From Legionellaceae bacterium (GTDB taxonomy: Bacteria; Pseudomonadota; Gammaproteobacteria; Legionellales; Legionellaceae), in the NCBI GenBank assembly GCA_029210265.1, contig JARGNP010000003.1:42037-106036 (forward strand): a DNA stretch of 64,000 nucleotides, read 5' to 3'. Position numbers and translations under genes: made by a program. Positions 36,204-45,439 of the stretch are shown here, piece by piece. Below the pieces are notes generated by a model, which searched no databases, was not told the origin of the DNA, and worked only from the letters and a program-made list of their open reading frames with translations. Each line of letters opens with the position of its first letter. Position 1 is the stretch's first letter.

Positions 36204-36917
36204 TCAACTCGGTAGTAAAAAAATATTTTCCGATGCTTCGCGCACAGGCGACAAAGTACTTTGATATTTTTGCATCACGAGATAATAAAACCCCGCCGGA
36301 AAAAACGATGCAAGCTTACCCATGTCGTTTAGAAATAAGCTTTTTTTTATCCAAGATTTAGTTTGAAACGGAGGGACATAATAAAAAGATTCAAATGCTG
36401 CTTGCTGATAACCCCGTGCTAATAAAGTACGTCGTAAAAGCAGCGATGATGTCAACGTCACAGCGGCCTGCCCAAAACATGGTAAGCGATGAAAACGTCG
36501 TGCAAGACCCCATAAACTCAAAGGATTAATACCTAAAAAAATCACGTATCCCATGGGTTTTAACACACGATCAATTTCATCTAAAGGCTGTTTATCACTT
36601 CCAAATATCTCATGCGTCATTGGAGCGATAATCGTATCTAGACTATTACGATGGAACGGTAATGCCTGAGGAGAACCTACAAAACTTGTTTCGGGTGTAT
36701 CCAAACACGGCGTGAACGTATATTTTTGATGAAACAACAACGCGTCTAGCCAAAGATTATCACCACACGCGCCTAACTGAAGCAATGTCTCGCCACGCAA
36801 AAAATCATCATGCCTTGTCAATTGCATGTGAAATGCTTCACCGAGATGATGCCCTTGAGGTGTTCCAAACCAATCGTTCAACGCTCGGTACTTGTGTCGC
36901 TGTTCATCCAGGTTCAC
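36204..36917 (-). CDS. class I SAM-dependent methyltransferase
   Basis: 237 residues. Motif I is LLQLGACGDNLWLDAL, degenerate compared with the usual GxGxG. PFHRNSLDTIIAPMTHEIF and the EIDRVLKPMGYVIFLGINP strand match the methyltransferase type 11/YafS-like group seen near rnhA or gloB in other gammaproteobacteria. It starts six bases after the thioredoxin stop, so it is coupled to that gene. Substrate unknown. Confidence 0.82.
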   Translation of the reverse strand: MNLDEQRHKYRALNDWFGTPQGHHLGEAFHMQLTRHDDFLRGETLLQLGACGDNLWLDALLFHQKYTFTPCLDTPETSFVGSPQALPFHRNSLDTIIAPMTHEIFGSDKQPLDEIDRVLKPMGYVIFLGINPLSLWGLARRFHRLPCFGQAAVTLTSSLLLRRTLLARGYQQAAFESFYYVPPFQTKSWIKKSLFLNDMGKLASFFPAGFYYLVMQKYQSTLSPVREASENIFLLPS

Positions 36918-36923
36918 GAGACT

Positions 36924-37304
36924 TTAACGCTCCGCTTCTTCCTCATCTAACTGCTTACGAATGGCACGTACATCTGCGGTTAAAGCTTGTTCTGCGAGTT
37001 CTTTAAGGCTTGATTCAGGCAAAACACCTGAGTCAGAATAAATTGCAATCCCCTGTTTAAACACCATAATATGAGGGATCGATCGGATATCAAACATCTC
37101 AGCTAGCTCTGCTTCATGCTCAATATCGACCGTTGTAAATAGAATAGAACTAAATTGTTCAGCTACGCGTTCATACACTTTAGAGAATTGCATGCACGGC
37201 GCACACCACGTCGCCCAAAAATCAACAAAAACAATCGCTTCTGAGTCAATCGTTTTTTGGAAATTAGCCGAGCTCAACGCCACAAGATTCGTCCTTGTAT
37301 CCAT
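36924..37304 (-). CDS. thioredoxin-family protein
   Basis: 126 residues with the thioredoxin fold. The active site is WATWCAPCMQF (CAPC rather than the CGPC of TrxA); the cis-Pro lies in IRSIPHIMVFK. No signal peptide, so cytoplasmic. A perfect AGGAGG precedes the ATG by eight bases. The C-terminal extension is charged and helical. Probably a secondary thioredoxin rather than the main TrxA. Confidence 0.88.
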   Translation of the reverse strand: MDTRTNLVALSSANFQKTIDSEAIVFVDFWATWCAPCMQFSKVYERVAEQFSSILFTTVDIEHEAELAEMFDIRSIPHIMVFKQGIAIYSDSGVLPESSLKELAEQALTADVRAIRKQLDEEEAER

Positions 37305-37331
37305 AATAAAGCCTCCTGCTAAGTCATATAT

Positions 37332-37991
37332 TTAAATAATAACCGAAAGAATACGCTGAAAAACATCGGTCACACCACCTTGACCCGCTACACGATGAAA
37401 TTGAGGGGCTTGTTTTTCGGTCTCACCTAATTGTTTATAAAAACTAATCAACGGTTCAGTTTGTGTATGGTACACCTCTAAACGTTTACGAATAATATCT
37501 TCGCGGTCATCGTCGCGCAAAATCAACGCTTCGCCAGTGACATCATCCACGCCATTTTTCTTGGGCGGATTATATTCCAGATGATACGCACGTCCAGACG
37601 TCAGATGCACACGGCGACCACTGATACGTTTAACGATTTCTTCATCATCTACAGCAATTTCAACAACATGGTCAAGCGTAATCTTCGCTTCTTGCAAAGC
37701 TTCTGCTTGAGGAATCGTTCGAGGAAAACCATCCAATAAAAAGCCTCGTTCACAATCCGGTTGCTTTAAGCGCTCTTTCACCAGTCCAATAATAATATCA
37801 TCTGAAACCAATTGTCCTGCGTCCATGATTTTTTTTGCGCTCAAACCCAGTGGCGTTTTCGCAGCAACGGCCGCACGCAACATGTCACCCGTTGAGATTT
37901 GAGGAATAGAAAAATGCTCTGCTAATTGAGCAGCTTGTGTACCTTTACCTGCTCCGGGCCCACCTAATAATATTAATCGCACCGATTCCAT
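37332..37991 (-). CDS. adk: adenylate kinase
   Basis: ATP + AMP to 2 ADP. Start set at the ATG giving [19 protein letters not shown] (219 residues), because AGGAG lies seven bases before it; an upstream in-frame start would add ten unsupported residues. Seen: the P-loop [30 protein letters not shown], and the long-form LID domain ([20 protein letters not shown]) without zinc cysteines. Complete. Confidence 0.97.
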   Translation of the reverse strand: MESVRLILLGGPGAGKGTQAAQLAEHFSIPQISTGDMLRAAVAAKTPLGLSAKKIMDAGQLVSDDIIIGLVKERLKQPDCERGFLLDGFPRTIPQAEALQEAKITLDHVVEIAVDDEEIVKRISGRRVHLTSGRAYHLEYNPPKKNGVDDVTGEALILRDDDREDIIRKRLEVYHTQTEPLISFYKQLGETEKQAPQFHRVAGQGGVTDVFQRILSVII

Positions 37992-38099
37992 TGTTTCTCC
38001 TAAGCACGCGCTATACATCATATTAAATGGGACTATCCTACCGTTTCATGGGTACATTGTCACGCATTTCCATTTGCATGACATACAGTATTTGCGGCA

Positions 38100-38702
38100 T
38101 TAAATCGAAGTCAAAGAGTTTGACATGAGAAACTGAGTATCACTAAAAGAAGAAGTAATCGACTGTGACACCACTGATGAGTCTTGGCTTGAACCACCAA
38201 ACACAGACGCACACAATGAATCATCAGCAACTTTACCGTGTTGAGCCATAGCTTTTTGCATATACGACGGTTGTACATCCGATAAGCCATAAGCGAGTTT
38301 TTTTTGATAATGCTGTCTTCCACCTCCCACAAGTACCGGTACTACAGGTGTTGTACTTCTCGGCGCTTGCGATAAAAAACCAAGCTTCAAATTTCGGGAT
38401 GACCGAGAGTGATTATTCACATCACCCGTTGGATTTTTTACTGGAGAAGGCGGGAGTGTTTCTACCCCTCGCGGGCTAGAATCTAACTGTTGGCGCTGTG
38501 AAATCAAATCTTGATACTTAGGTGATAATGTTCTTGCTCTAGTAATAATCAAGCGATTTCTCTCTTCAGCAATACGTGTATCTAATTCGTCTGTTGTTAC
38601 TAATTTTTCGCTTGAATCTAAGTTTTTAATTGAATCTAAATCTGAATCGGAATCTGAACCTGAATTACGGTCTGTTTTATTTCGAAAGAAGAGTGAAAGC
38701 AT
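38100..38702 (-). CDS. hypothetical Ser-rich protein (effector candidate)
   Basis: Not recognised. 200 residues, hydrophilic, no signal peptide. It opens with a short aromatic segment, then an Asp/Ser run (NSGSDSDSDLDS) and a helical charged stretch, then a low-complexity Pro/Ser middle. The tail is Ser-rich (SSVVSQSITSSFSDT) and ends in hydrophobic residues, a common feature of Dot/Icm signals. A plausible promoter lies directly upstream. It has no obvious functional link to adk downstream. Confidence 0.62.
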   Translation of the reverse strand: MLSLFFRNKTDRNSGSDSDSDLDSIKNLDSSEKLVTTDELDTRIAEERNRLIITRARTLSPKYQDLISQRQQLDSSPRGVETLPPSPVKNPTGDVNNHSRSSRNLKLGFLSQAPRSTTPVVPVLVGGGRQHYQKKLAYGLSDVQPSYMQKAMAQHGKVADDSLCASVFGGSSQDSSVVSQSITSSFSDTQFLMSNSLTSI

Positions 38703-38752
38703 ATTCTAGCCTCGTTAGCATTTAAAAACCACAGGGGTTAAAAAAAAGGCAC

Positions 38753-38781
38753 ACTGTACCATATAAAAGTTATTGGATCAA
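38753..38781 (-). promoter_or_regulatory. sigma-70-like promoter for the Ser-rich gene
   Basis: On the minus strand TTGATC, a 17-base spacer and TACAGT lie about 50 bases before the ATG at 38702. Found by eye. Confidence 0.4.
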
Positions 38782-38798
38782 ATAAAATTTAAGCTATA

Positions 38799-39407
38799 CT
38801 AGAAAAACGAAGACCAACCTTTACGAGATAATTTATCTTGACAGGTTTTTAATTGCGCTTGATAAATCTGCGCGCGTGTTCGAACTTTGCGTGCCACATG
38901 CATCAACCACGGCTTACGGCGATAGGTTTTGCGCTGATATCCCCCAACGCCTTCATGATAGGCTAAATATAAAGCCTCAGGATCGCGAAGTGAAATGCCG
39001 GCACGCTGATGAGCCTGATTCGCATACCAACCAATAAAATCAACACCATCAGAAAAGTCCGTGCGTGATGCCAAGACCTTACCGCGTGAACGTTTGTACC
39101 AACTCCACGTACCATCCAACGCTTGCGTGTAACCATAAGCACTCGACGGACGCGTCCACGGAATCACCCAGAGTATTTTTTGACGTTCGGGTTTTGCCTC
39201 TGCATCAAATTTGGATTCTTGATGCATGATGGCCATTTGAATGGAGGCCGGTATATGCCAGCGTTTTTCAACAGCGCGCGTATCACGATACCATTCAGGA
39301 TATTGCTTAAATATATGACAAATATTATTGATATCACGCGGTGGTGCAGTCACACAGCCCGTGAGAGAAAAAAACAAACTTAACATCGCGATCAAATAAG
39401 CTTTCAT
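38799..39407 (-). CDS. lytic transglycosylase (SLT-domain) lipoprotein
   Basis: 202 residues. The lipobox SLTGC (Cys about 18) indicates a lipoprotein. The SLT/lysozyme-like domain has the catalytic Glu in AIMHQESKFDAEA and the downstream SAYGYTQALDGTW and YHEGVGGYQR segments. It cleaves peptidoglycan glycan strands in the periplasm. The first part of the domain (KRWHIPASIQMAI) is complete. It stands alone between the pyruvate dehydrogenase operon terminator and the Ser-rich gene. Confidence 0.88.
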   Translation of the reverse strand: MKAYLIAMLSLFFSLTGCVTAPPRDINNICHIFKQYPEWYRDTRAVEKRWHIPASIQMAIMHQESKFDAEAKPERQKILWVIPWTRPSSAYGYTQALDGTWSWYKRSRGKVLASRTDFSDGVDFIGWYANQAHQRAGISLRDPEALYLAYHEGVGGYQRKTYRRKPWLMHVARKVRTRAQIYQAQLKTCQDKLSRKGWSSFF

Positions 39408-39435
39408 GACTTATTATTAACACAATATATTCAAA

Positions 39436-39475
39436 TATAAAAATGCCTTCTTCTACATGGCATAAAAGAAGGCAT
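39436..39475 (-). terminator. intrinsic terminator of the pyruvate dehydrogenase operon
   Basis: ATGCCTTCTT and AAGAAGGCAT form a perfect 10-bp stem with a 13-base loop. On the minus strand a TTTTATATTTG tract follows. It lies about 30 bases past the lpdA stop. Confidence 0.75.
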
Positions 39476-39502
39476 CAAAATAAAAATAAAATATAAATAA
39501 AT

Positions 39503-40927
39503 TTATTTTTTCTTTTTAGGAGGCAAGTACAAATCTGTCACTGTACCTTCAAACATTTCAGCGGCTTGCGCAATGGTTTCTGAAAGTGTTGGATGCGGAT
39601 GAATGGTGAGCGCAATATCTTCAACATCACAGCCCATTTCGATGGCAAGTGTCGCTTCGGCTATCAGATCACCTGCATTCACACCGACAATACCTGCACC
39701 TAAAATACGTTTTGTTTTAGGACAGAATATTAATTTGGTCATCCCTTCTTCACGACCCATGCTGAGTGCACGCCCGCTCGCAGCCCATGGGAACACGGCT
39801 TTTTCATAATCCACGCCGTCCGCTTTCGCTTCACGTTCGGTTAACCCAGTCCACGCAATTTCTGGATCGGTGTAGGCAACACTTGGAATGCACGTTGGAT
39901 CAAACGAATGTTTCATGCCAGCAATCACTTCGGCCGCCACTTTACCTTCAGGAATCGCTTTGTGCGCGAGCATAGGCTGACCAACCACATCACCGATTGC
40001 AAAAATATGTTCAACATTGGTTTGCATATATTTATTTGTAGCAATAAACCCACGCTCATCCACGTTCACGCCGGCTTTTTCTGCTGAGATATTACCACCG
40101 TTCGGTTTACGACCGACAGCCACTAAGACTTGCTTAAATACATCCGGTGTTGTTGTCGCATGCCCGCCTTCCATGGTCACATGAATGCCATCTTTTTTGG
40201 CATCCATTCCAGTAACTTTGGTTTTTAACAAGATTTTTACGCCTTGTTTTGTTAGACGTTTTTTTAAAACATTCACCAAATCAACATCAGCACCCGGCAT
40301 CAGCTGGTCTGCAAATTCAACCACCGTGACATCTACGCCCAAAGCAGAATATACTGTTGCCATTTCTAAACCAATAATCCCACCACCTAAGACCAGCAAA
40401 CTGCCTTGAATATCAGCTAATTCAAGTGCGCCAGTTGAGCTGAAAATGCGTGGATCTTCTGGAATAAACGGAAAACTAACCGCTTCACTACCCACCGCAA
40501 TAATCGCATGCTCAAAATCAACCTGCGTTTTACCATCTGCACCTGTAATTTCTAATTGCTTAGGTGATGTAAACTGAGCATGTCCAGTCACACAGGTCAC
40601 TTTACGTTGTTTAGCAAGCGCCGCTAAACCGCCTACAAGTTTACCGACGACTTTGTTTTTCCATGCAACAATTTTTTTACTGTCAAAACTTGGTTTACCA
40701 AAGCTCACACCGAGCCCGTCCATTTCACGCGCTTCTTCAGTCACTTTAGCTACGTGCAATAAGGCTTTGGATGGAATGCATCCCACGTTTAAACACACGC
40801 CGCCCAGCGTATCAAAACGCTCAACCAAAACGACCTGCTTTCCTAAATCAGCAGCTCGAAATGCAGCCGTATAACCACCAGGACCACTACCTATTACTAC
40901 TACATCAGCTTTTATTTGCTTTGTCAT
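39503..40927 (-). CDS. lpdA: dihydrolipoyl dehydrogenase (E3)
   Basis: Reoxidises lipoamide in the pyruvate (and probably 2-oxoglutarate) dehydrogenase complex, passing electrons to NAD. 474 residues. FAD motif VIGSGPGGYTAAFRAAD; redox-active disulfide GGVCLNVGCIPSKALL; NAD motif LVLGGGIIGLEMATVY; FAIGDVVG; and the C-terminal dimer-interface HPHPTLSE with the catalytic His-Glu. It ends in a Lys-rich tail. Third gene of aceE-aceF-lpdA. Confidence 0.97.
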   Translation of the reverse strand: MTKQIKADVVVIGSGPGGYTAAFRAADLGKQVVLVERFDTLGGVCLNVGCIPSKALLHVAKVTEEAREMDGLGVSFGKPSFDSKKIVAWKNKVVGKLVGGLAALAKQRKVTCVTGHAQFTSPKQLEITGADGKTQVDFEHAIIAVGSEAVSFPFIPEDPRIFSSTGALELADIQGSLLVLGGGIIGLEMATVYSALGVDVTVVEFADQLMPGADVDLVNVLKKRLTKQGVKILLKTKVTGMDAKKDGIHVTMEGGHATTTPDVFKQVLVAVGRKPNGGNISAEKAGVNVDERGFIATNKYMQTNVEHIFAIGDVVGQPMLAHKAIPEGKVAAEVIAGMKHSFDPTCIPSVAYTDPEIAWTGLTEREAKADGVDYEKAVFPWAASGRALSMGREEGMTKLIFCPKTKRILGAGIVGVNAGDLIAEATLAIEMGCDVEDIALTIHPHPTLSETIAQAAEMFEGTVTDLYLPPKKKK

Positions 40928-40973
40928 AATTTTGCCTTTATTTATCTCAAATTTATCTTAAAATATTTAATGA

Positions 40974-42308
40974 TTATAATAAAATACGTCGCATGTCGCT
41001 CAAACCTTCACTGATAAAACGCGTGAAACGCGCAGCTTCTGCACCGTCAATCACACGATGATCGTACGAAAGTGAAAGTGGTAACATCAGCCTTGGTACA
41101 AATCCCTCACCATCATACACAGGCTTCATACTTGAACGTGACAGACCTAAAATAGCAACTTCAGGGCTATTTACAACCGGAGTAAATGCTGTACCACCGA
41201 TACCACCTAAGCTGGAAATAGTAAAACATCCCCCTTGCATGTCACCCGGCATCAATCCTTTTTCACGTGCTTTCTTGCTTAAACGCGCCATTTCTTTTGC
41301 AATATCACTGACAGAGCATTGATCAACGTTTTTAATCACAGGAACAACGAGGCCCTGCGGTGTCTCAACAGCAATACCGATATGGCAATAGTGTTTATAG
41401 ACTAAGTTTTCACCGCTTGCATCCAAAGAACTATTAAACTGTGGAAAGACTTGAAGTGCACGTGCAACCACTTTGCATGCAAACGCAAGCAAGGTTAGTT
41501 TATAGCCTTCTTTGTCTGCTTGTTTAAGCCCAGATTTTCGGAACGCTTCTAAATCCGTAATATCAGCTTCATCAAACTGTGTCACATGAGGAATGGTAAC
41601 CCATGATCGATGCAAATGTTCGCCAGTAATGCGCTTGATTTTATTCAAAGGCTTTAATTCAACCGAACCAAATTTACTGAAATCAACCTGTGGAGCATGA
41701 GGCAAATTAAACCCGCCACCCTGTGATTTTTCTTGCAGTTTTTGTTTAACAAACTGCTCTAAATCTTCGCGTGTAATTCGATCTTTTCGGCCAGAACCTC
41801 TGACTTCATCTAAGTTTACACCCAATTCGCGTGCCAATCGACGTACGCCAGGTCCGGCTAATATAACTCCACCGGATGAAGCCGGCTCAGAAGAAATCAT
41901 ATCCGCAGGCTTTATATTATTAACAACCGGTGCCCCCGAGTGCTCAGCAAGTGCCTCAGAAGGTAAGTCAGCGGTAACCACTTTGTGCTCTGTGATTTCA
42001 GCTACCGGCAAATCAATTTCTGGAGTCAACGAAGACGAAGTTTGGGCGCCAGAATCACGACCAACTTCACTCACAGACAACACTAAAATCGCATCGCCTT
42101 CGGATGTTTTATCACCCAATTTTAGGCTCAAAGACTCAACCACACCCGCCATCGGAGACGGTATCTCCATGCTGGCCTTGTCAGACTCTAACGTCACCAA
42201 AGGCGTATCAATATCGACCGCATCACCGACATTGACCAACACTTCAATCACATCCACATCACTTACACCGCCAATATCTGGGACCTTGACTTCATGCTTA
42301 TTCGTCAT
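40974..42308 (-). CDS. aceF: pyruvate dehydrogenase dihydrolipoyllysine acetyltransferase (E2)
   Basis: 444 residues with a single N-terminal lipoyl domain (lipoylated Lys in TLESDKASMEIPSP, about residue 47), an acidic/Ala-Pro linker, a peripheral-subunit-binding domain (GPGVRRLARELGVNLDEV), and the catalytic domain ending SLSYDHRVIDGAEAARF, which contains the active-site His and Asp. E. coli AceF has three lipoyl domains; one is common in other groups. It starts 12 bases after the aceE stop. Confidence 0.96.
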   Translation of the reverse strand: MTNKHEVKVPDIGGVSDVDVIEVLVNVGDAVDIDTPLVTLESDKASMEIPSPMAGVVESLSLKLGDKTSEGDAILVLSVSEVGRDSGAQTSSSLTPEIDLPVAEITEHKVVTADLPSEALAEHSGAPVVNNIKPADMISSEPASSGGVILAGPGVRRLARELGVNLDEVRGSGRKDRITREDLEQFVKQKLQEKSQGGGFNLPHAPQVDFSKFGSVELKPLNKIKRITGEHLHRSWVTIPHVTQFDEADITDLEAFRKSGLKQADKEGYKLTLLAFACKVVARALQVFPQFNSSLDASGENLVYKHYCHIGIAVETPQGLVVPVIKNVDQCSVSDIAKEMARLSKKAREKGLMPGDMQGGCFTISSLGGIGGTAFTPVVNSPEVAILGLSRSSMKPVYDGEGFVPRLMLPLSLSYDHRVIDGAEAARFTRFISEGLSDMRRILL

Positions 42309-42320
42309 TATTACCTCTCA

Positions 42321-45020
42321 TCAATGCGTTGCAGGATCTATTTTTTTAGGATCAATATGATAACGCTTCATCGCGTCTGATACGACCGATGCCGGTAATT
42401 CACCTTGATCAACTAAGGCTTTTAATGCAGCTAATGCAATAAACTTAGCGTCCACTTCAAAAAAGTGACGCAGTTTTTCACGCGTATCACTGCGACCATA
42501 ACCGTCCGTTCCAAGTGTTACATAAGGTGCTTTAACCCACGGGCGAATCTGATCCGCATACAAACGCATATAATCTGTTGCCGCAATCACAGGACCTTGT
42601 TTGTCAGCTAACTGTTCTTCTACATAGCTGATAGATGGTTTTTTCGCAGGGTTCAAGCGTGCTTGACGTTCAAGCTCCAAACCATCACGACGCAGCTCAG
42701 TAAAGCTCGTCACACTCCAAACATCAGAAGACACTGAGAAATCTTTTTTAAGCATTGCTGCGGCTTTAATCACTTCTCGTAAAATAGTCCCTGAACCAAG
42801 CAACTGCACATGATGCTTATTCGGCTTTTTACATGCGTCTAAGCAATACATACCGCGTAAAATACCTTCTTCGGCATTTTTAGGCATATCAGGGTGTGTG
42901 TAATTTTCATTCATCACAGTAATGTAATAAAAAACATTTTCTTGTTTTTCAATCATGCGATACAAACCGCGTTGCATGATGACAGCAAGTTCATAAGCAA
43001 ACGTTGGATCATACGACACGCAATTAGGAATCGTCGACGACATCAAATGACTATGGCCATCTTGATGTTGCAACCCTTCACCAGCAAGCGTTGTTCGCCC
43101 CGCAGTCGCGCCAAGTAAAAATCCTCGCGCTTGCATGTCACCCGCCGCCCAAGCTAAGTCACCCACGCGTTGGAATCCAAACATCGAGTAATAAATATAA
43201 AACGGAATCATGGTTAATTGATTCGTGCTATACGACGTCGCCGCAGCAATCCAAGAACAAAACGCGCCGGCTTCGTTAATCCCTTCTTCCAAAATTTGGC
43301 CATCACGTGCTTCGCGATAATACATAATTTGATCGCGATCTTCCGGCGTATAAAGCTGACCTACTGGCGAATAGATGCCAATTTGTCGGAATAAACCTTC
43401 CATACCGAACGTTCGTGACTCATCAGGCACAATAGGCACCACACGCTTACCTAATACTTTATCTCGCAATAAAACCGAGAGAATACGAACAAACGCCATC
43501 GTTGTTGAGAGCTCTCGTTTGCCAAGGCCTGCTGTAACACCTGAAAAAGCAGATAACTCAGGTACTTTTAATACATCCGCTTGGGTATTACGTACGGGTA
43601 AGTTACCGCCTAAGGCTTCACGCTGTTTTTTCAAATACTGCATTTCAGGACTTGTTTCAGCCGGTCGATAAAACGGAATATTTGGAATTTCTTCATCCGT
43701 AATCGGAATGCTAAAACGATCCCTAAAACTTTTTAATTCATCATCAGACATTTTCTTTTGCTGATGCGTGATGTTCTGCGCTTCACCTGCAGCACCCATG
43801 CCGTAGCCTTTGATTGTTTTAGCTAAAACAACCGTCGGTGAACCCGTGTGCGCAACGGCGTCAGCATAAGCCGCATAAACTTTTTGAGGATCGTGTCCAC
43901 CACGATTTAAACGCCAAATTTCATCATCGGTTAAATGCTCAACCATTTTTTTCAACTCAGGTGAGCTACCAAAAAAATGCTCGCGAACATAGGCGCCGTC
44001 ATTACCTTTATAATTTTGATAATCACCATCGACGCATTCTTCCATGCGCTGTTGTAATAAACCGTCTTTATCGCGTGCAAGTAATGCGTCCCAACGGCCA
44101 CCCCAAACGACTTTATTCACATGCCAACCCGCACCACGAAAAATTCCTTCAAGTTCTTGAATAATTTTTCCGTTCCCACGAACCGGGCCATCTAAACGTT
44201 GTAAATTGCAATTAACAACAAAAATTAAATTATCTAATTTCTCACGTACAGCAATCGAAAGCGCCCCAAGTGATTCAGGCTCATCCATTTCGCCATCACC
44301 CAAAAACGCCCAGACTTTACGCTGGCTTGGTTCAATCAAGCCTCTATTTTCGAGGTATTTCAAAAATCGCGCTTGGTAAATTGCCTGAAGCGGACCAAGT
44401 CCCATCGATACCGTTGGAAATTGCCAAAAATCAGGCATTAACCATGGATGAGGGTAAGAAGACAGTCCGTCCACTTCGACTTCTTGACGAAAATGGTCAA
44501 GCTGCTTCTCAGATAAACGCCCCTCTAAAAAAGCTCGCGCATAAATACCGGGCGCAGAATGCCCTTGAACATACAGTAAATCAGCTCCACCAGCGGCTTC
44601 TGGGCCTTTAAAAAAATAATTAAACCCTGTTTCATACAGCGTAGAGGCCGAAGCATACGACGCGATATGCCCACCTAGCTCTGGTGAGTGTTTCACCGCT
44701 CGCAGCACCATAGCAACCGCATTCCAACGAATTAAAGCATTAATACGTTTACCGATGCCTTCATCAGATGGCATGGGTTTTTCATCATTCCGACCAATCG
44801 AATTGCGATACGGCGTATGTATAGCGCTGGCAAGTGAAACGCCTGACGCATCAGCAACGCTCAGTAATTGCTGAATTAAAAAAGCAGCGCGCTCGGGCCC
44901 CTGCTCTTTAATCACAGCTTCCAACGATTCAAGCCATTCACGTGTTTCGGTTGGATCTAGATCTTTTAATAATTCGTTTGATAATTCTTTCGATAATTGA
45001 TTAAGCATTTTATTAGCCAT
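42321..45020 (-). CDS. aceE: pyruvate dehydrogenase E1 component, homodimeric type
   Basis: Thiamine-diphosphate enzyme decarboxylating pyruvate and acetylating E2. The start was set at MANKMLNQL (899 residues) because AAGGA lies eight bases before that ATG; an earlier in-frame TTG would overlap the upstream ORF's stop region. Seen: DPTETREWLESL near the N-terminus, GDGEMDEPESLGALS with the ThDP-binding segment, VVNCNLQRLDGPVRGNGK, and GAFCSWIAAATSYS. Complete AceE length. First core gene of the aceE-aceF-lpdA operon, 11 bases after the Cys-rich lipoprotein gene. Confidence 0.96.
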   Translation of the reverse strand: MANKMLNQLSKELSNELLKDLDPTETREWLESLEAVIKEQGPERAAFLIQQLLSVADASGVSLASAIHTPYRNSIGRNDEKPMPSDEGIGKRINALIRWNAVAMVLRAVKHSPELGGHIASYASASTLYETGFNYFFKGPEAAGGADLLYVQGHSAPGIYARAFLEGRLSEKQLDHFRQEVEVDGLSSYPHPWLMPDFWQFPTVSMGLGPLQAIYQARFLKYLENRGLIEPSQRKVWAFLGDGEMDEPESLGALSIAVREKLDNLIFVVNCNLQRLDGPVRGNGKIIQELEGIFRGAGWHVNKVVWGGRWDALLARDKDGLLQQRMEECVDGDYQNYKGNDGAYVREHFFGSSPELKKMVEHLTDDEIWRLNRGGHDPQKVYAAYADAVAHTGSPTVVLAKTIKGYGMGAAGEAQNITHQQKKMSDDELKSFRDRFSIPITDEEIPNIPFYRPAETSPEMQYLKKQREALGGNLPVRNTQADVLKVPELSAFSGVTAGLGKRELSTTMAFVRILSVLLRDKVLGKRVVPIVPDESRTFGMEGLFRQIGIYSPVGQLYTPEDRDQIMYYREARDGQILEEGINEAGAFCSWIAAATSYSTNQLTMIPFYIYYSMFGFQRVGDLAWAAGDMQARGFLLGATAGRTTLAGEGLQHQDGHSHLMSSTIPNCVSYDPTFAYELAVIMQRGLYRMIEKQENVFYYITVMNENYTHPDMPKNAEEGILRGMYCLDACKKPNKHHVQLLGSGTILREVIKAAAMLKKDFSVSSDVWSVTSFTELRRDGLELERQARLNPAKKPSISYVEEQLADKQGPVIAATDYMRLYADQIRPWVKAPYVTLGTDGYGRSDTREKLRHFFEVDAKFIALAALKALVDQGELPASVVSDAMKRYHIDPKKIDPATH

Positions 45021-45031
45021 GTTCATTTTCC

Positions 45032-45433
45032 TTAGCAACAAAACGGTGTAACTTGCAGGCGTTTATACACAGGGCCTGCACATGCACTCATGCAGACACG
45101 ATAGTCTGCAGGGCAGTCACACGACGATTTGCGGCATTGTAGTGGATCGCGAAAGGATTGCAACTGAAGCGCTACGCGTTTTCCTTGCGCACACTGCTCA
45201 TGAACGTAAGTTTTATAAAGTCGTGCCATCTTTTCATTTTCACGCACCTGACATGTTTTACAGCTATCATCACACGTGCGCAGACACGCCTGTTGGTTTT
45301 TCAAACAAATCTGCTCGCAAGCCCGTTTATCCTGAGCCTCAGCCACATCTTTAGGGTTTGATGTGCAACTCAGCACAAAAAATAAAGCACAAACAGCAAA
45401 AATAACTCGAACAGCTCGAACAATAGCACGCAT
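45032..45433 (-). CDS. cysteine-rich small lipoprotein
   Basis: 133 residues with 16 cysteines. A hydrophobic N-terminus with a lipobox-like FFVLSC (Cys about 23) suggests a lipoprotein. Cysteines then occur in spaced pairs (ACEQIC, ACLRTC, SCKTC, SCDC, VCMSAC) and the chain ends FCC, as if stabilised by many disulfides in the periplasm. Family not recognised. It starts six bases after the antiporter stop and ends 11 bases before aceE, so it is probably in one transcript with both. A metal- or redox-related role is speculative. Confidence 0.75.
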   Translation of the reverse strand: MRAIVRAVRVIFAVCALFFVLSCTSNPKDVAEAQDKRACEQICLKNQQACLRTCDDSCKTCQVRENEKMARLYKTYVHEQCAQGKRVALQLQSFRDPLQCRKSSCDCPADYRVCMSACAGPVYKRLQVTPFCC

Positions 45434-45439
45434 GTTTAT

